From assembly GCA_003416985.1 (NCBI GenBank), contig QVIN01000002.1, forward strand, positions 558,001-622,000: DNA of 64,000 nucleotides, read 5' to 3'. The notes below the pieces were generated by a model. That model saw nothing but the letters and a program-made list of their open reading frames with translations, was not told the DNA's origin and searched no databases. Position 1 is the first letter of the stretch; each line of letters begins with the position of its first letter. The translations under genes and the position numbers were made by a program. Below, in pieces: positions 8,357 through 15,822 of the stretch. This stretch comes from Duganella sp. BJB480. Its GTDB lineage: Bacteria > Pseudomonadota > Gammaproteobacteria > Burkholderiales > Burkholderiaceae_D.

Positions 8357-8725
8357 GGCGTAACCCCCTGTCGAATAGCAGGAACAGTCGCCGCGGGTGC
8401 CGGGTTTGCAAAGCTACGGAGTTCTCACAAAAAAATCATATCGATATTCAATAATCGTGTAATGTCAAGACTGCTTGGCTCCGAAGCGTTGCAGGGATCG
8501 TCCGAATGCGACGGCAGCACAACTGATGATGGTGCGCAGCATCGGAGACGGTGCCGCAAACGGCGCCGGAGATGGTGACTGTTTGGGTCACATTTGCTCC
8601 GCCCTGGTGCAGAGTGCGCATTGATGTGTACAGGGTCTGAACTAAGACTAAAATAGATACAGTGCGCTGCCATTTACTCAGCTTTGCAGCGTCTGGATGG
8701 CCCGCCACAGCGGGCCATCATTCGA
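8357..8725. other. Gene-free stretch upstream of the DUF2285 gene
   Basis: No credible coding frame. A perfect 10-base palindrome ATATCGATAT lies at 8438-8447 in an AT-rich patch (8425-8465), likely the promoter or operator of the leftward DUF2285 gene. A GGCCCGC/GCGGGCC hairpin at 8699-8716 lies just downstream of the DUF2958 stop but lacks a T-run on either strand. Confidence 0.5.
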
Positions 8726-9076
8726 TCAGTCGATGATCGAACCGTTGATGCGGGCTAGCCGCGCATAGTCCGACAAGGTGCGCTGCGCAACGAAATACAG
8801 ATCCCGCTCGATGGGTAGCTTCAGCGGCCCGACGATGGATGCCAGATCAGATATCCGTACATTGCCCAGCTCGGGCATGCCAATGCCGACATCGCACAGA
8901 CCAAAGGCCGTATCGCCATCCTCGGGATCGAGTTCGGTCAGCAGCCAAGTCGCGTGTGCGTCTGGGGTGAATAACTTGACGACGGGCGCCGGGTCAATGT
9001 CCTGACCTTCGGCACTGGCTCGGCCATTGGTGAGCAGTTGGGCGCGTTGTTCGTCGGTGATAAGGGGTTGGTTCAT
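8726..9076 (-). CDS. DUF2958 domain-containing protein
   Basis: A 116-residue protein. The start at 9076 (MNQPLITDEQRAQLL) has AAGGAAG upstream and matches the conserved N-terminus of DUF2958 proteins. Further family features are PVVKLFTPDAHATWLLTELDPEDGDTAFGLCD (residues about 31-62, quoted in part) and a C-terminal ARINGSI. It is widespread on conjugative plasmids and elements next to DUF736 and ParB genes. The biochemical function is unknown. It is acidic, with no membrane segment. Confidence 0.85.
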   Translation of the reverse strand: MNQPLITDEQRAQLLTNGRASAEGQDIDPAPVVKLFTPDAHATWLLTELDPEDGDTAFGLCDVGIGMPELGNVRISDLASIVGPLKLPIERDLYFVAQRTLSDYARLARINGSIID

Positions 9077-9518
9077 GGTCGCTTCCTTTGAAGGGTTCGC
9101 TCCATGGCGGAGCGAGGCGACTGGGCGCACGTGCCAAGCGCAACCGTCATACCCCAACACGGTCCGGTGCGGGCCGGGGTTGACGGCAAGCGGCGTGCGC
9201 CAGTCTCGCGCACTTGTCCGCCGTGGGGTGAACCTGGAAAAAGCGGTAGTAGCCAGGATGCCCACAAAGCCGACGATGCACGAAACCGTATTGCTGGATG
9301 CACGGAAAGCCTCAAATACGCCATTAAGGATGTGCGAAAGATCGTAAAAACGTACAGATGGAAGTCAACGAAAGCACAGAAACACGAATCCGGCTTTACG
9401 CAAAAGCGTAAAAGCACGATGAAGAGCGCAATACCGTTACTCGATATGGTAGGCCAAAATAGCCAATGAGTTAAAGATAACGTGGTTTTAATTGTGTTGT
9501 TAATTGACTCTTCTGTGC
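9077..9518. other. Intergenic region between DUF2958 and the Xre-family gene
   Basis: No gene seen. The segment 9280-9500 is distinctly AT-richer than its surroundings. An inverted repeat TTTACGC/GCGTAAA with a four-base loop lies at 9395-9412, a plausible operator for the Xre-like regulator at 9519 or for the divergent DUF2958 gene. Confidence 0.45.
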
Positions 9519-9815
9519 ATGCAGAAGCGATCAATCCAGCGTGGCCGGCCGGCCGGCGCCACCACTTTCGAGGCCGAACCGGCACAAGCCTTCGGCGCAG
9601 CGGTGCGCGCGCTGAGAACAGAGCAAGGGGTCGCCCAGGAGACGCTGGCCAACCTGGCCGACATCGAGCGCTCACACATGGGCAAGATTGAGCGTGGCGA
9701 GCACATGCCCACGCTGGCAATCATCCTCAAGATCGCACGGGCGCTGGGTTGCAGTGCGGCCGACTTGATGACGGAGACGGAAAGCCGGCTTGCGGCTTCC
9801 GGGTCGGGGCACTGA
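9519..9815 (+). CDS. Xre-family HTH transcriptional regulator
   Basis: A 98-residue protein with a complete Xre/Cro HTH in the middle: FGAAVRALRTEQGVAQETLA, then LADIERSHMGKIERGEH and IILKIARALG. The ATG at 9519 is used, though a TTG at 9504 in the same frame is possible. Neither has a clear ribosome-binding site. It is the only rightward gene in the stability block and is likely a repressor controlling transfer or maintenance functions of the element. Confidence 0.8.
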   Translation: MQKRSIQRGRPAGATTFEAEPAQAFGAAVRALRTEQGVAQETLANLADIERSHMGKIERGEHMPTLAIILKIARALGCSAADLMTETESRLAASGSGH

Positions 9816-9862
9816 CCGCTAGGGAACGCCCCACCACTGTGAGTGGGGCGCTGGGGCGGCGA

Positions 9863-10171
9863 TTAGTCGCCCTTGCTGCGCGACCAGATCAGGTTGTGCG
9901 TGCCGTCCTCGCCTTCGATCAGGCGGGCGTAGACGGTAGCCGGGAACGAAGGATCGTCCAGGCTCACCGATACGTAGGGTCGCTCGGCCTGGCTGATTTT
10001 CTTCCACGCCGCACCGACTTCCAGCCCGTTGGCTGCCTGGATGCGGTAGTCGGGAGCGTTCTCGCTGGTCTTGTCGTTCTGGATGAACTTGACCTTGACG
10101 TTGAGCGTCAGGGTGCGAAGCGTTCCGGTGAAGCCGTCTTTGTCTGCGGTGAAGGTGCCGATGTTAGCCAT
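9863..10171 (-). CDS. DUF736 domain-containing protein
   Basis: A 102-residue DUF736 protein, starting at 10171 with AGGAAA about nine bases upstream. It shows the family's GTLRTLTLNVKVKFIQN and YVSVSLDDPSFPATVYARL segments and ends with a short charged tail. DUF736 proteins are small beta-rich proteins found on many conjugative plasmids and Tn4371-like elements, and a single-strand DNA-binding role has been suggested. The gene ends 47 bases from the converging Xre-type gene. Confidence 0.85.
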   Translation of the reverse strand: MANIGTFTADKDGFTGTLRTLTLNVKVKFIQNDKTSENAPDYRIQAANGLEVGAAWKKISQAERPYVSVSLDDPSFPATVYARLIEGEDGTHNLIWSRSKGD

Positions 10172-10804
10172 GATGAATTTCCTTTCGGGGTTGCAAGATC
10201 GCGCCCATCGCGTCCTTGTCGGTGATCCACACGGTGAGGGACGGGCTGGCCGCACCGCAGAGCAAAGCGATGAGGCCGCAACAGCGTGGAGGACCGGGAG
10301 GCCCAAAGAATTTGCTGCGCGAGGAAGGCGCATGGCGCCGGGGAAATTGTTTGGGCCGGACGGTTGCAGCCATGAAGCCCGAGGCGCAGCCGTGCCCTCG
10401 CCAGGATTCACGACAAGCCAAGGACGCAGGGGTCGAACTGGCCCGAATGGAGCGATGGTCAACTCGGCATCCGCGCGAGAAGGCAGCGCCGGCATGCGCC
10501 TTGACGCGGGCAAGGTCTGGCTCGGAACGACTGGCGGGAATGCTCTCTGCGCCAGACGGCAAACGGCAAACGGGTGAAGCGTGGCGTGGAATCTTCATTG
10601 CAAGGCTGTGCGTCGTTTCGGTGAACCGTCCTTCGTGATGCAAAGACGACAAACCATCAGCATCGGGGACAGCACGCATTTGCACAACTTGCCGCAGCAA
10701 GGTGCAGCGCACCCCAGCACCCCGCCCACCGTGGCGGGGGCTCTAACTGGGCAAGTGCGTCGCACGCGCAGGCCCGGCATGGGCCGGAGTGCCTGTCGAT
10801 TCGA

Positions 10805-10842
10805 CGCCCCGCCATGAAGGCGGGGCGCGTTTTTGGTTTTTT
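10805..10842 (+). terminator. Rho-independent terminator (+)
   Basis: Perfect nine-base stem CGCCCCGCC/GGCGGGGCG (10805-10813 and 10819-10827), five-base loop, followed by TTTTT and a second T-run up to 10842. Confidence 0.7.
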
Positions 10843-10865
10843 GGGGTGGTTGTCGGCTGTCAGAG

Positions 10866-10898
10866 CGGGCGCGGCACACTTGCCGCGCCCGATTTTTT
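10866..10898 (+). terminator. Rho-independent terminator (+)
   Basis: An eleven-base stem with arms at 10866-10876 and 10881-10891, loop CACT, followed by TTTTTT at 10893-10898. Confidence 0.72.
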
Positions 10899-10936
10899 CA
10901 AAAATAGATACCCCGGCGCATTGCTGCACCGGGGCC
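10899..10936 (-). terminator. Probable terminator of the parB-like gene (-)
   Basis: On the minus strand CCCCGG and CCGGGG (10929-10934 and 10911-10916) form a stem 25 bases after the parB-like stop. A short T-run follows at 10905-10901. Confidence 0.55.
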
Positions 10937-10960
10937 ATTTGTCGCTGCTACTTCATACAC

Positions 10961-12964
10961 TCATGCGGCCAGCGCTTCGGCCACTTCCTCCACCTCGGCG
11001 GCGGCATCCTGCGGGGTCTCCTCCGGTGTGTCATCCTGCTTCACGCTAGTGCTGTCCTCGCTCTTGAACATGGCAGGCATCCAGCCCGTTCCTTCGGCCA
11101 GCCGCTCGGCCTCGCTGGCAATGTCGGCCTTCTTGAGCTTCGCCAATCGGGTGACATGTTGCGGCGCGAACTGCTGCACCGCTTCCAGAATCACCGCCTT
11201 GGAGACGTGGGAGAAATACCCCTCGGCAGTCGGCTTCCACCATACCGCCATGTCCAGCCCGACCGCCTGCGCCAGCACTTTGCCCGGTGCATCGTGTTCC
11301 CGCGAAGAAACCACATCCACGGTCGAAGCCACGCACACAGCCAGCAGCCGCACCAGTTCATCCTGCGACATTGCCAACAGCGCAACGAACAGTTCTGCAT
11401 CATCGTCGGGCAGTTGCTCGCCCCATGCCTGCCGTAGTTCCCACATGGCGACAGCGGCAGGCGATTGCGGCCAGTCCGGGGCGTAGCCTTCCAGCCTGTC
11501 CTGCGGGCGCACGCTGACACCGATAGGCAATTCCACCGCATAGCCATTTTGCAAGACCCGCTGCACCATGCCATGCACCAGCGCGGCCAGCGATGCCTGC
11601 GGATTCCGCGCCAGTTCGATCTGCAGTGCCGCCGTGCGGTGGGCGCTTAAGCGCCGTGCCAGTTTCTCGGAGATTCCGGCCTTCTTCGGCGCTGGGCTGT
11701 CCTCGTCCTCGGTGTCTTCCGGGGCAATACCGCCTTGCACCCTCGCCAGCGTGCGCAACGCCTTGGCTTCAGCATCGCGCAGCAGGCCGCGATGAATGAC
11801 AGGCTCTCCCTGCCGATCAATGATAACGATGGCACCGGCAGCAGCGCGAACGGTTGAGCCATAGGCCAGCAATTCGGCTTCCAGTGCTTCCAGTTGCTCC
11901 CCCACGCGGCGGCCTTCGTAGTCGAGCGCTTCGGCCTTTTCTTCATCCTCGGATTCAAGGGCGGCATTCAAGGCTTCCCCGATTTCCTGCTCCTTGGCTT
12001 GCAACTTGGCGATGCGCTTGGCTTCGCGGGCATTGGGCTTGCGCCGTTCTTTCGGCGCGCGCTGGAAGGCTTGCAGGTCGGCATAGGTGGCGGCGGGCAC
12101 GGCTTCCACCCACGCCCACCCCTCGCGTCGCACCTCGTCGGCAATGCAGGTCAACTTGTCTTGCGCCAGCCGGTCTATCAATGCCGCATCGGACAAATAC
12201 ACGCCGTTGTCACCCTCGGCGAACAGGTCGCGCCGGATGCCGCCGCCTGCGGCCTCGTAGGCGTCCAACCCGACAAAGCGCACCAGCGGATGACGGTGGG
12301 CGTCGATTTCCCGTTCGGTCAGCCGTTCGCGCAATGCGCTCGGGGTGCGCTGCCAATTCGGCGCATCATAGAACGCCGCTTCCTGTGCGGCATGGTCGTC
12401 GGTGATTGCCAATGCCATCAACTGGTCAAGGTTCACGATATCTGCGCGGTAGTCGGCCATCAAACGCGGCGAGACATTTGCCAGCTTCAAACGGCGTTGC
12501 ACCACCAGCGGGGTCACACCAAAGTCTGCGGCAATGTCTTCGATGGGGCGGCCTTCTTCGATCAAGGCGGCGAAGGCCTCAAACTGGTCGGCGGGGTGCA
12601 TGGCTTCGCGCTGTACGTTCTCGGTCAGGCTGGCGGTACGCGCCGACGCATCAGCCACCAACAGGCAAGGCACGGCGTAATCTTTGGAAATGCGGCGCTT
12701 CTTTGCCAGCAGTTTCAATGCCGCAAGGCGACGGCCACCGGCAACCACTTCGTAATGCTCGCCATCGCTGGCAAGAATTACGGTCAGATTTTGCAGCAGG
12801 CCTACGCGCTCGATGCTTGCGGCCAGTTCGGTAATGGAAGCGCCCAAGCTCTTGCGCACATTGCGCTTGGATGGGCGAAGCTGCGACAGCGGCACCAGCA
12901 GCATGTTTTGCGAAGGTGCGGCGGCTTCGAGGGCTTGGACTTCTTGCATGGTAACGGTATTCAT
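10961..12964 (-). CDS. parB: ParB/RepB/Spo0J-type partition protein
   Basis: A 667-residue ParB-like protein. The start at 12964 (MNTVTMQEVQAL) has AGGAG upstream. The N-terminal ParB/Srx nuclease-like domain (about residues 20-115) contains LRPSKRNVRKS, LLQNLTVI and VVAGGRRLAAL (the GGRR signature), then TENVQREAMHPADQFEAF. The HTH follows with IEDIAADFGVTPLVVQRRLKLANVSP. The long C-terminal half with a coiled-coil segment (around AKLQAKEQEIGEALNAALE) is typical of the large element-borne ParB proteins encoded beside DUF932, rather than chromosomal Spo0J. It probably has partition or transcription-control roles together with ParA at 5373. Confidence 0.87.
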   Translation of the reverse strand: MNTVTMQEVQALEAAAPSQNMLLVPLSQLRPSKRNVRKSLGASITELAASIERVGLLQNLTVILASDGEHYEVVAGGRRLAALKLLAKKRRISKDYAVPCLLVADASARTASLTENVQREAMHPADQFEAFAALIEEGRPIEDIAADFGVTPLVVQRRLKLANVSPRLMADYRADIVNLDQLMALAITDDHAAQEAAFYDAPNWQRTPSALRERLTEREIDAHRHPLVRFVGLDAYEAAGGGIRRDLFAEGDNGVYLSDAALIDRLAQDKLTCIADEVRREGWAWVEAVPAATYADLQAFQRAPKERRKPNAREAKRIAKLQAKEQEIGEALNAALESEDEEKAEALDYEGRRVGEQLEALEAELLAYGSTVRAAAGAIVIIDRQGEPVIHRGLLRDAEAKALRTLARVQGGIAPEDTEDEDSPAPKKAGISEKLARRLSAHRTAALQIELARNPQASLAALVHGMVQRVLQNGYAVELPIGVSVRPQDRLEGYAPDWPQSPAAVAMWELRQAWGEQLPDDDAELFVALLAMSQDELVRLLAVCVASTVDVVSSREHDAPGKVLAQAVGLDMAVWWKPTAEGYFSHVSKAVILEAVQQFAPQHVTRLAKLKKADIASEAERLAEGTGWMPAMFKSEDSTSVKQDDTPEETPQDAAAEVEEVAEALAA

Positions 12965-13050
12965 GGTGATAGCTCCTGTCCCGTGCGGGACGTTAAGATT
13001 TGAAAAAATGGATGGGTGACCGAGGGGGCCAGCCCTTCGCGTGAGTTCGC

Positions 13051-13878
13051 TCAGGCCTTGAGCTGCTTCATGCCTTCGGCCAGCAGCCACAGGGCGCGAT
13101 TGATCTTGACGTTCTGGTCAATGCCCTGAATGGGGCGGGTGCGTTGGCGCTGTCCGTTGGCGTTGCGCCCCGTCAGTCCGCCTTGTGTCAGGTTTTCTTG
13201 CACGCGGTTGAACGCGCTCCACAGGTCGGGCCGGTCGTCATCGCGGCGGCGCGGCATCAGCAATTGCGATTCGGTGATGGGCGCGGGTGTAGCTGGGTCG
13301 TCGTACTTGAGGGACAACGCTGCATGGGCAAACACTTCGGCTTCGCCCCGGTCCAGCGTGATAGCCCGCATCTCGTCGCGCCGTTCGCGCACAAGATCGA
13401 AGCCATCCAGCACGTCATACGCGCCTTCGATCACTTGGCCGACCACATCGCCTTTGTGCGGGATGCGCAGATCGGCCACGGTATCGCCGCACACCAAACC
13501 GTTTTTGCAGACAAAGCGGAACATGCCCGCCAGCATTTGATAGCTGCTCGTGCCATCGTGCGAATTCAGCAAAATGATTTCGTTGGCTTCCGCGCCATTG
13601 ATCTGGTCGGCATGGCGCAACCGCACCATGTGCTTGGTGTGCTCGCGCTTGCCTTCGTCGCGCACGCGGGTCTGGCACACCATGAAGGGTTGGAATCCTT
13701 CCTTGCGCAGTTCAGACAACACTGCGCCGGTCGGGATGTAGGCATAGCGGTCGGAGCGGCTGGCGTGCTTCTCCTCGGCGAAGATGGACGGGGCTACGGT
13801 GCGAATCTGGTCATCCGATAACGGGTAGTCGGCGCGCAGTACGGGGGAGCGGGATGCGAAGCGGGTTGCAAGTTGCAT
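13051..13878 (-). CDS. DUF932 domain-containing protein
   Basis: A 275-residue DUF932 protein; the start at 13878 (MQLATRFASR) follows a GGAGA. The conserved features RYAYIPTGAVLSELRKEGFQP (about residues 45-65, quoted in part), HMVRLRH, EIILLNSHDGTSSYQM and FRFVCKNGLV are those of the plasmid/phage DUF932 family. Its function is unknown. It precedes the parB-like gene by 86 bases in the same direction, as in Tn4371-like elements, and likely shares its transcript. Confidence 0.86.
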   Translation of the reverse strand: MQLATRFASRSPVLRADYPLSDDQIRTVAPSIFAEEKHASRSDRYAYIPTGAVLSELRKEGFQPFMVCQTRVRDEGKREHTKHMVRLRHADQINGAEANEIILLNSHDGTSSYQMLAGMFRFVCKNGLVCGDTVADLRIPHKGDVVGQVIEGAYDVLDGFDLVRERRDEMRAITLDRGEAEVFAHAALSLKYDDPATPAPITESQLLMPRRRDDDRPDLWSAFNRVQENLTQGGLTGRNANGQRQRTRPIQGIDQNVKINRALWLLAEGMKQLKA

Positions 13879-14655
13879 GGTCTTTCTCCAAAAAAATTGC
13901 TGTCGTGGTTTCAAAGCTGACCGGATTCCAAGATTCGGAGCCCGTTGTGGCTTCGGTTGGTTCGGCGCAGAGACCTGGGCCGGTCCCTGTTTGCCGCCGT
14001 CTTTCCTGAGTTCATCGCCCGCGAAAAACCGGGCCAGTGAGGGACTGGCTGTCAAGGAAGCAAGCGCAGGGTTGGTGCGGCCCACAGCGCAGCGAGGACT
14101 CGGCCCTACGCGCCTTGACGGCCAGGCACCGCGGGCTAAGGTCGCGGGAAGAAGCGATGAACTTGGGGAAAGACGAACAGCGGCCGGTGGGCCAGGAGAT
14201 GCGCTGATACCAACGCCGCGCGGCGAGCGTCCCTGCGTGCCGAAGGCACGCCTAGCTGGACGGCTGTTGGCCGATCAGGTGCAACCTGTTCGGCGGCATT
14301 GCAGGGGCGCCAAGCAAGGCGCGGCGGGGATGGGCTGACCAGCCGATCCCCTGGAGGGCAAGCGCAGCGCGCAGGCCAGGAACGAAGAGATGGCTGGAGG
14401 CATCAGGGATCAAAGCCGCATGGCCGCGACTCGATACGAGGCGCGGGGCAACGCCCGCGAGCCCGACGGCGGCACGCCGGGATGCCCATGACTTTCCTTT
14501 GCTCGCGGGCGATCGACCACACCGAATGCATTCGAGCAGCCCCTCCATCCTGAGATCCTGCACATCATTCTTCCCAACGTCACGAAAACGTGAGAAAATA
14601 CACCTATTCCATTTTGTAGAAATACAAATACCATAAAAATCAATGAGTTATATAA
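13879..14655. other. Gene-free boundary between ICE backbone and cargo operon
   Basis: 777 bases without a credible gene; the open frames here (for example a rightward one across 13877-14338) have no recognisable product or start. It separates the leftward element backbone from the rightward cargo operon. GC content is high to about 14550 and falls sharply in the last 90 bases, where the cargo promoter probably lies. Confidence 0.5.
14580..14628 (+). promoter_or_regulatory. Putative operator/promoter of the AAA-protease-ubiquitin-like operon
   Basis: Two inverted repeats in an AT-rich patch just before the first gene of the operon: TCACG/CGTGA (four-base loop) at 14580-14593 and TTTGTA/TACAAA (four-base loop) at 14613-14628. 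The second overlaps a likely promoter region 28-43 bases before the ATG. No cognate repressor is identified; the sigma-like protein at 18,091 or the HTH of the ATPase are candidates. Confidence 0.4.
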
Positions 14656-15822
14656 ATGTTGGACGAAATGAATGAAGTTCAATCTGATTTAGCCCAGCTA
14701 ATCAGGCTGGCACTCGCCGAGCAAACAGAGGACGTGCGACTGTTCGTGGCTCGACTCGTACGCAAGTACCGAAATACCGATCCAGAGCTGGCTGAACAGA
14801 TGGATCTGTATCTACGCGCGAAGGCGCCTCGCTCAAGCGCCCCTATGCGCAAGGTCGCGCATCCCGCATTGCCGACGCAGACCTTGCCGGTCGACGACGA
14901 ATCGAGACTGTCACTGCTGAAGGTTTTCAAGGACGAACCCAATCGCGAGCAACCCCTTCTCTCGCTTGACCTCGAAGAAACTTTGAGTCAACTGATCCAA
15001 GAGCGTCGTCAAACGGAGCGGCTGGCATCAATGGGTCTGAGCCCAACACGATCCGCCATTTTTGTCGGACCGCCGGGCGTCGGCAAGACGCTGACAGCGC
15101 GCTGGCTGGCTTCTCAATTGGGCGTGCCGCTGTATGTGCTGGACCTGACCGCCGTTATGAGCAGCCTGCTCGGGCGCAGCGGCAGCAACCTGCGCGCCGC
15201 ACTTGATTACGCCAAACGCATTCCCTGTGTGCTGCTGCTGGATGAAATCGACGCCATCGCCAAGCGCCGCAGTGACGATACCGATATCGGCGAGTTGAAG
15301 CGGCTGGTCACCGTCATCCTGCAGGAGGTCGATGAGTGGCCTGCCACGGGTTTGCTGCTGGCTGCCACCAATCATGCAGAGCTGATCGATCCAGCGTTGT
15401 GGCGACGCTTCGATCTTGTGATCAATTTCAAGACACCAGAAATGCCGGCCGTCAAACAGGCGATCAAACGCTTTCTGGGCCAGGACTACGCACTGTTCGG
15501 GCGCTGGATCGACATTCTGACCTTCGTCTTCAATGGTGAATCATTCAGCGACATCGAGCGGGATCTTCAGCGATTCCGGCGTGCCGTCGCGTTAGGTACA
15601 GCCTCGGACGCCGACCTGATAGAAGAATTCGTCAAATCGCGCGCGCTCGTCCTGGAACGTCAGGGGCGCATCGATCTGGCGGTGCTGCTGGCCAAGCAGA
15701 CTCGTCTTTCGCAGCACACGATCTCCGACATCACCGGGGTGAGCCGCGACACCATCCGAAAGTACACGAGCGAGCAACCGCCCACCGCCAAGAAACCCTC
15801 AAAAAGGAAGCCTGACGCATGA
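14656..15822 (+). CDS. AAA+ ATPase paired with subtilase, C-terminal HTH
   Basis: A 388-residue AAA+ ATPase. The helical N-terminal 100 residues look like an adaptor. Walker A GPPGVGKT is at residues 138-145, Walker B LLLDEIDA at 193-200, the sensor-1 Asn at 239 (AATNH), and likely arginine finger residues at 250-251 (LWRRFD). The last 70 residues carry an HTH-like segment (LSQHTISDITGVSRDTIRKY), unusual for a plain AAA+ protein. The stop overlaps the start of the downstream subtilisin-like protease by four bases, so the two are made together; such ATPase-subtilase pairs recur in mobile DNA. The ATPase probably controls or feeds the protease. The start has no strong ribosome-binding site; an in-frame ATG at 14668 is possible. 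Confidence 0.85.
   Translation: MLDEMNEVQSDLAQLIRLALAEQTEDVRLFVARLVRKYRNTDPELAEQMDLYLRAKAPRSSAPMRKVAHPALPTQTLPVDDESRLSLLKVFKDEPNREQPLLSLDLEETLSQLIQERRQTERLASMGLSPTRSAIFVGPPGVGKTLTARWLASQLGVPLYVLDLTAVMSSLLGRSGSNLRAALDYAKRIPCVLLLDEIDAIAKRRSDDTDIGELKRLVTVILQEVDEWPATGLLLAATNHAELIDPALWRRFDLVINFKTPEMPAVKQAIKRFLGQDYALFGRWIDILTFVFNGESFSDIERDLQRFRRAVALGTASDADLIEEFVKSRALVLERQGRIDLAVLLAKQTRLSQHTISDITGVSRDTIRKYTSEQPPTAKKPSKRKPDA

Larger units (their letters stand above)
10172..10960. other. Gene-free 0.8-kb stretch between DUF736 and the parB-like gene
   Basis: No open frame here has a recognisable product or start; the frames present are short, shadow-like and overlap on both strands. The left part probably holds the DUF736 promoter. 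The right end carries two rightward intrinsic terminators and one leftward one (separate entries). Rightward terminators without any rightward gene hint at an unannotated transcript. Confidence 0.5.

Noticed and set aside
8699..8716. GGCCCGC/GCGGGCC hairpin as a terminator of DUF2958
   Set aside because: No T-run follows on either strand, so it was kept only as a hairpin in the region note.
10164..10712. 182-residue minus-strand frame in the gene-free stretch
   Set aside because: No ribosome-binding site or recognisable product; composition typical of random GC-rich frames.
13877..14338. 153-residue + strand frame in the boundary region
   Set aside because: No similarity to any family I know and no start signal; overlaps the DUF932 upstream region.
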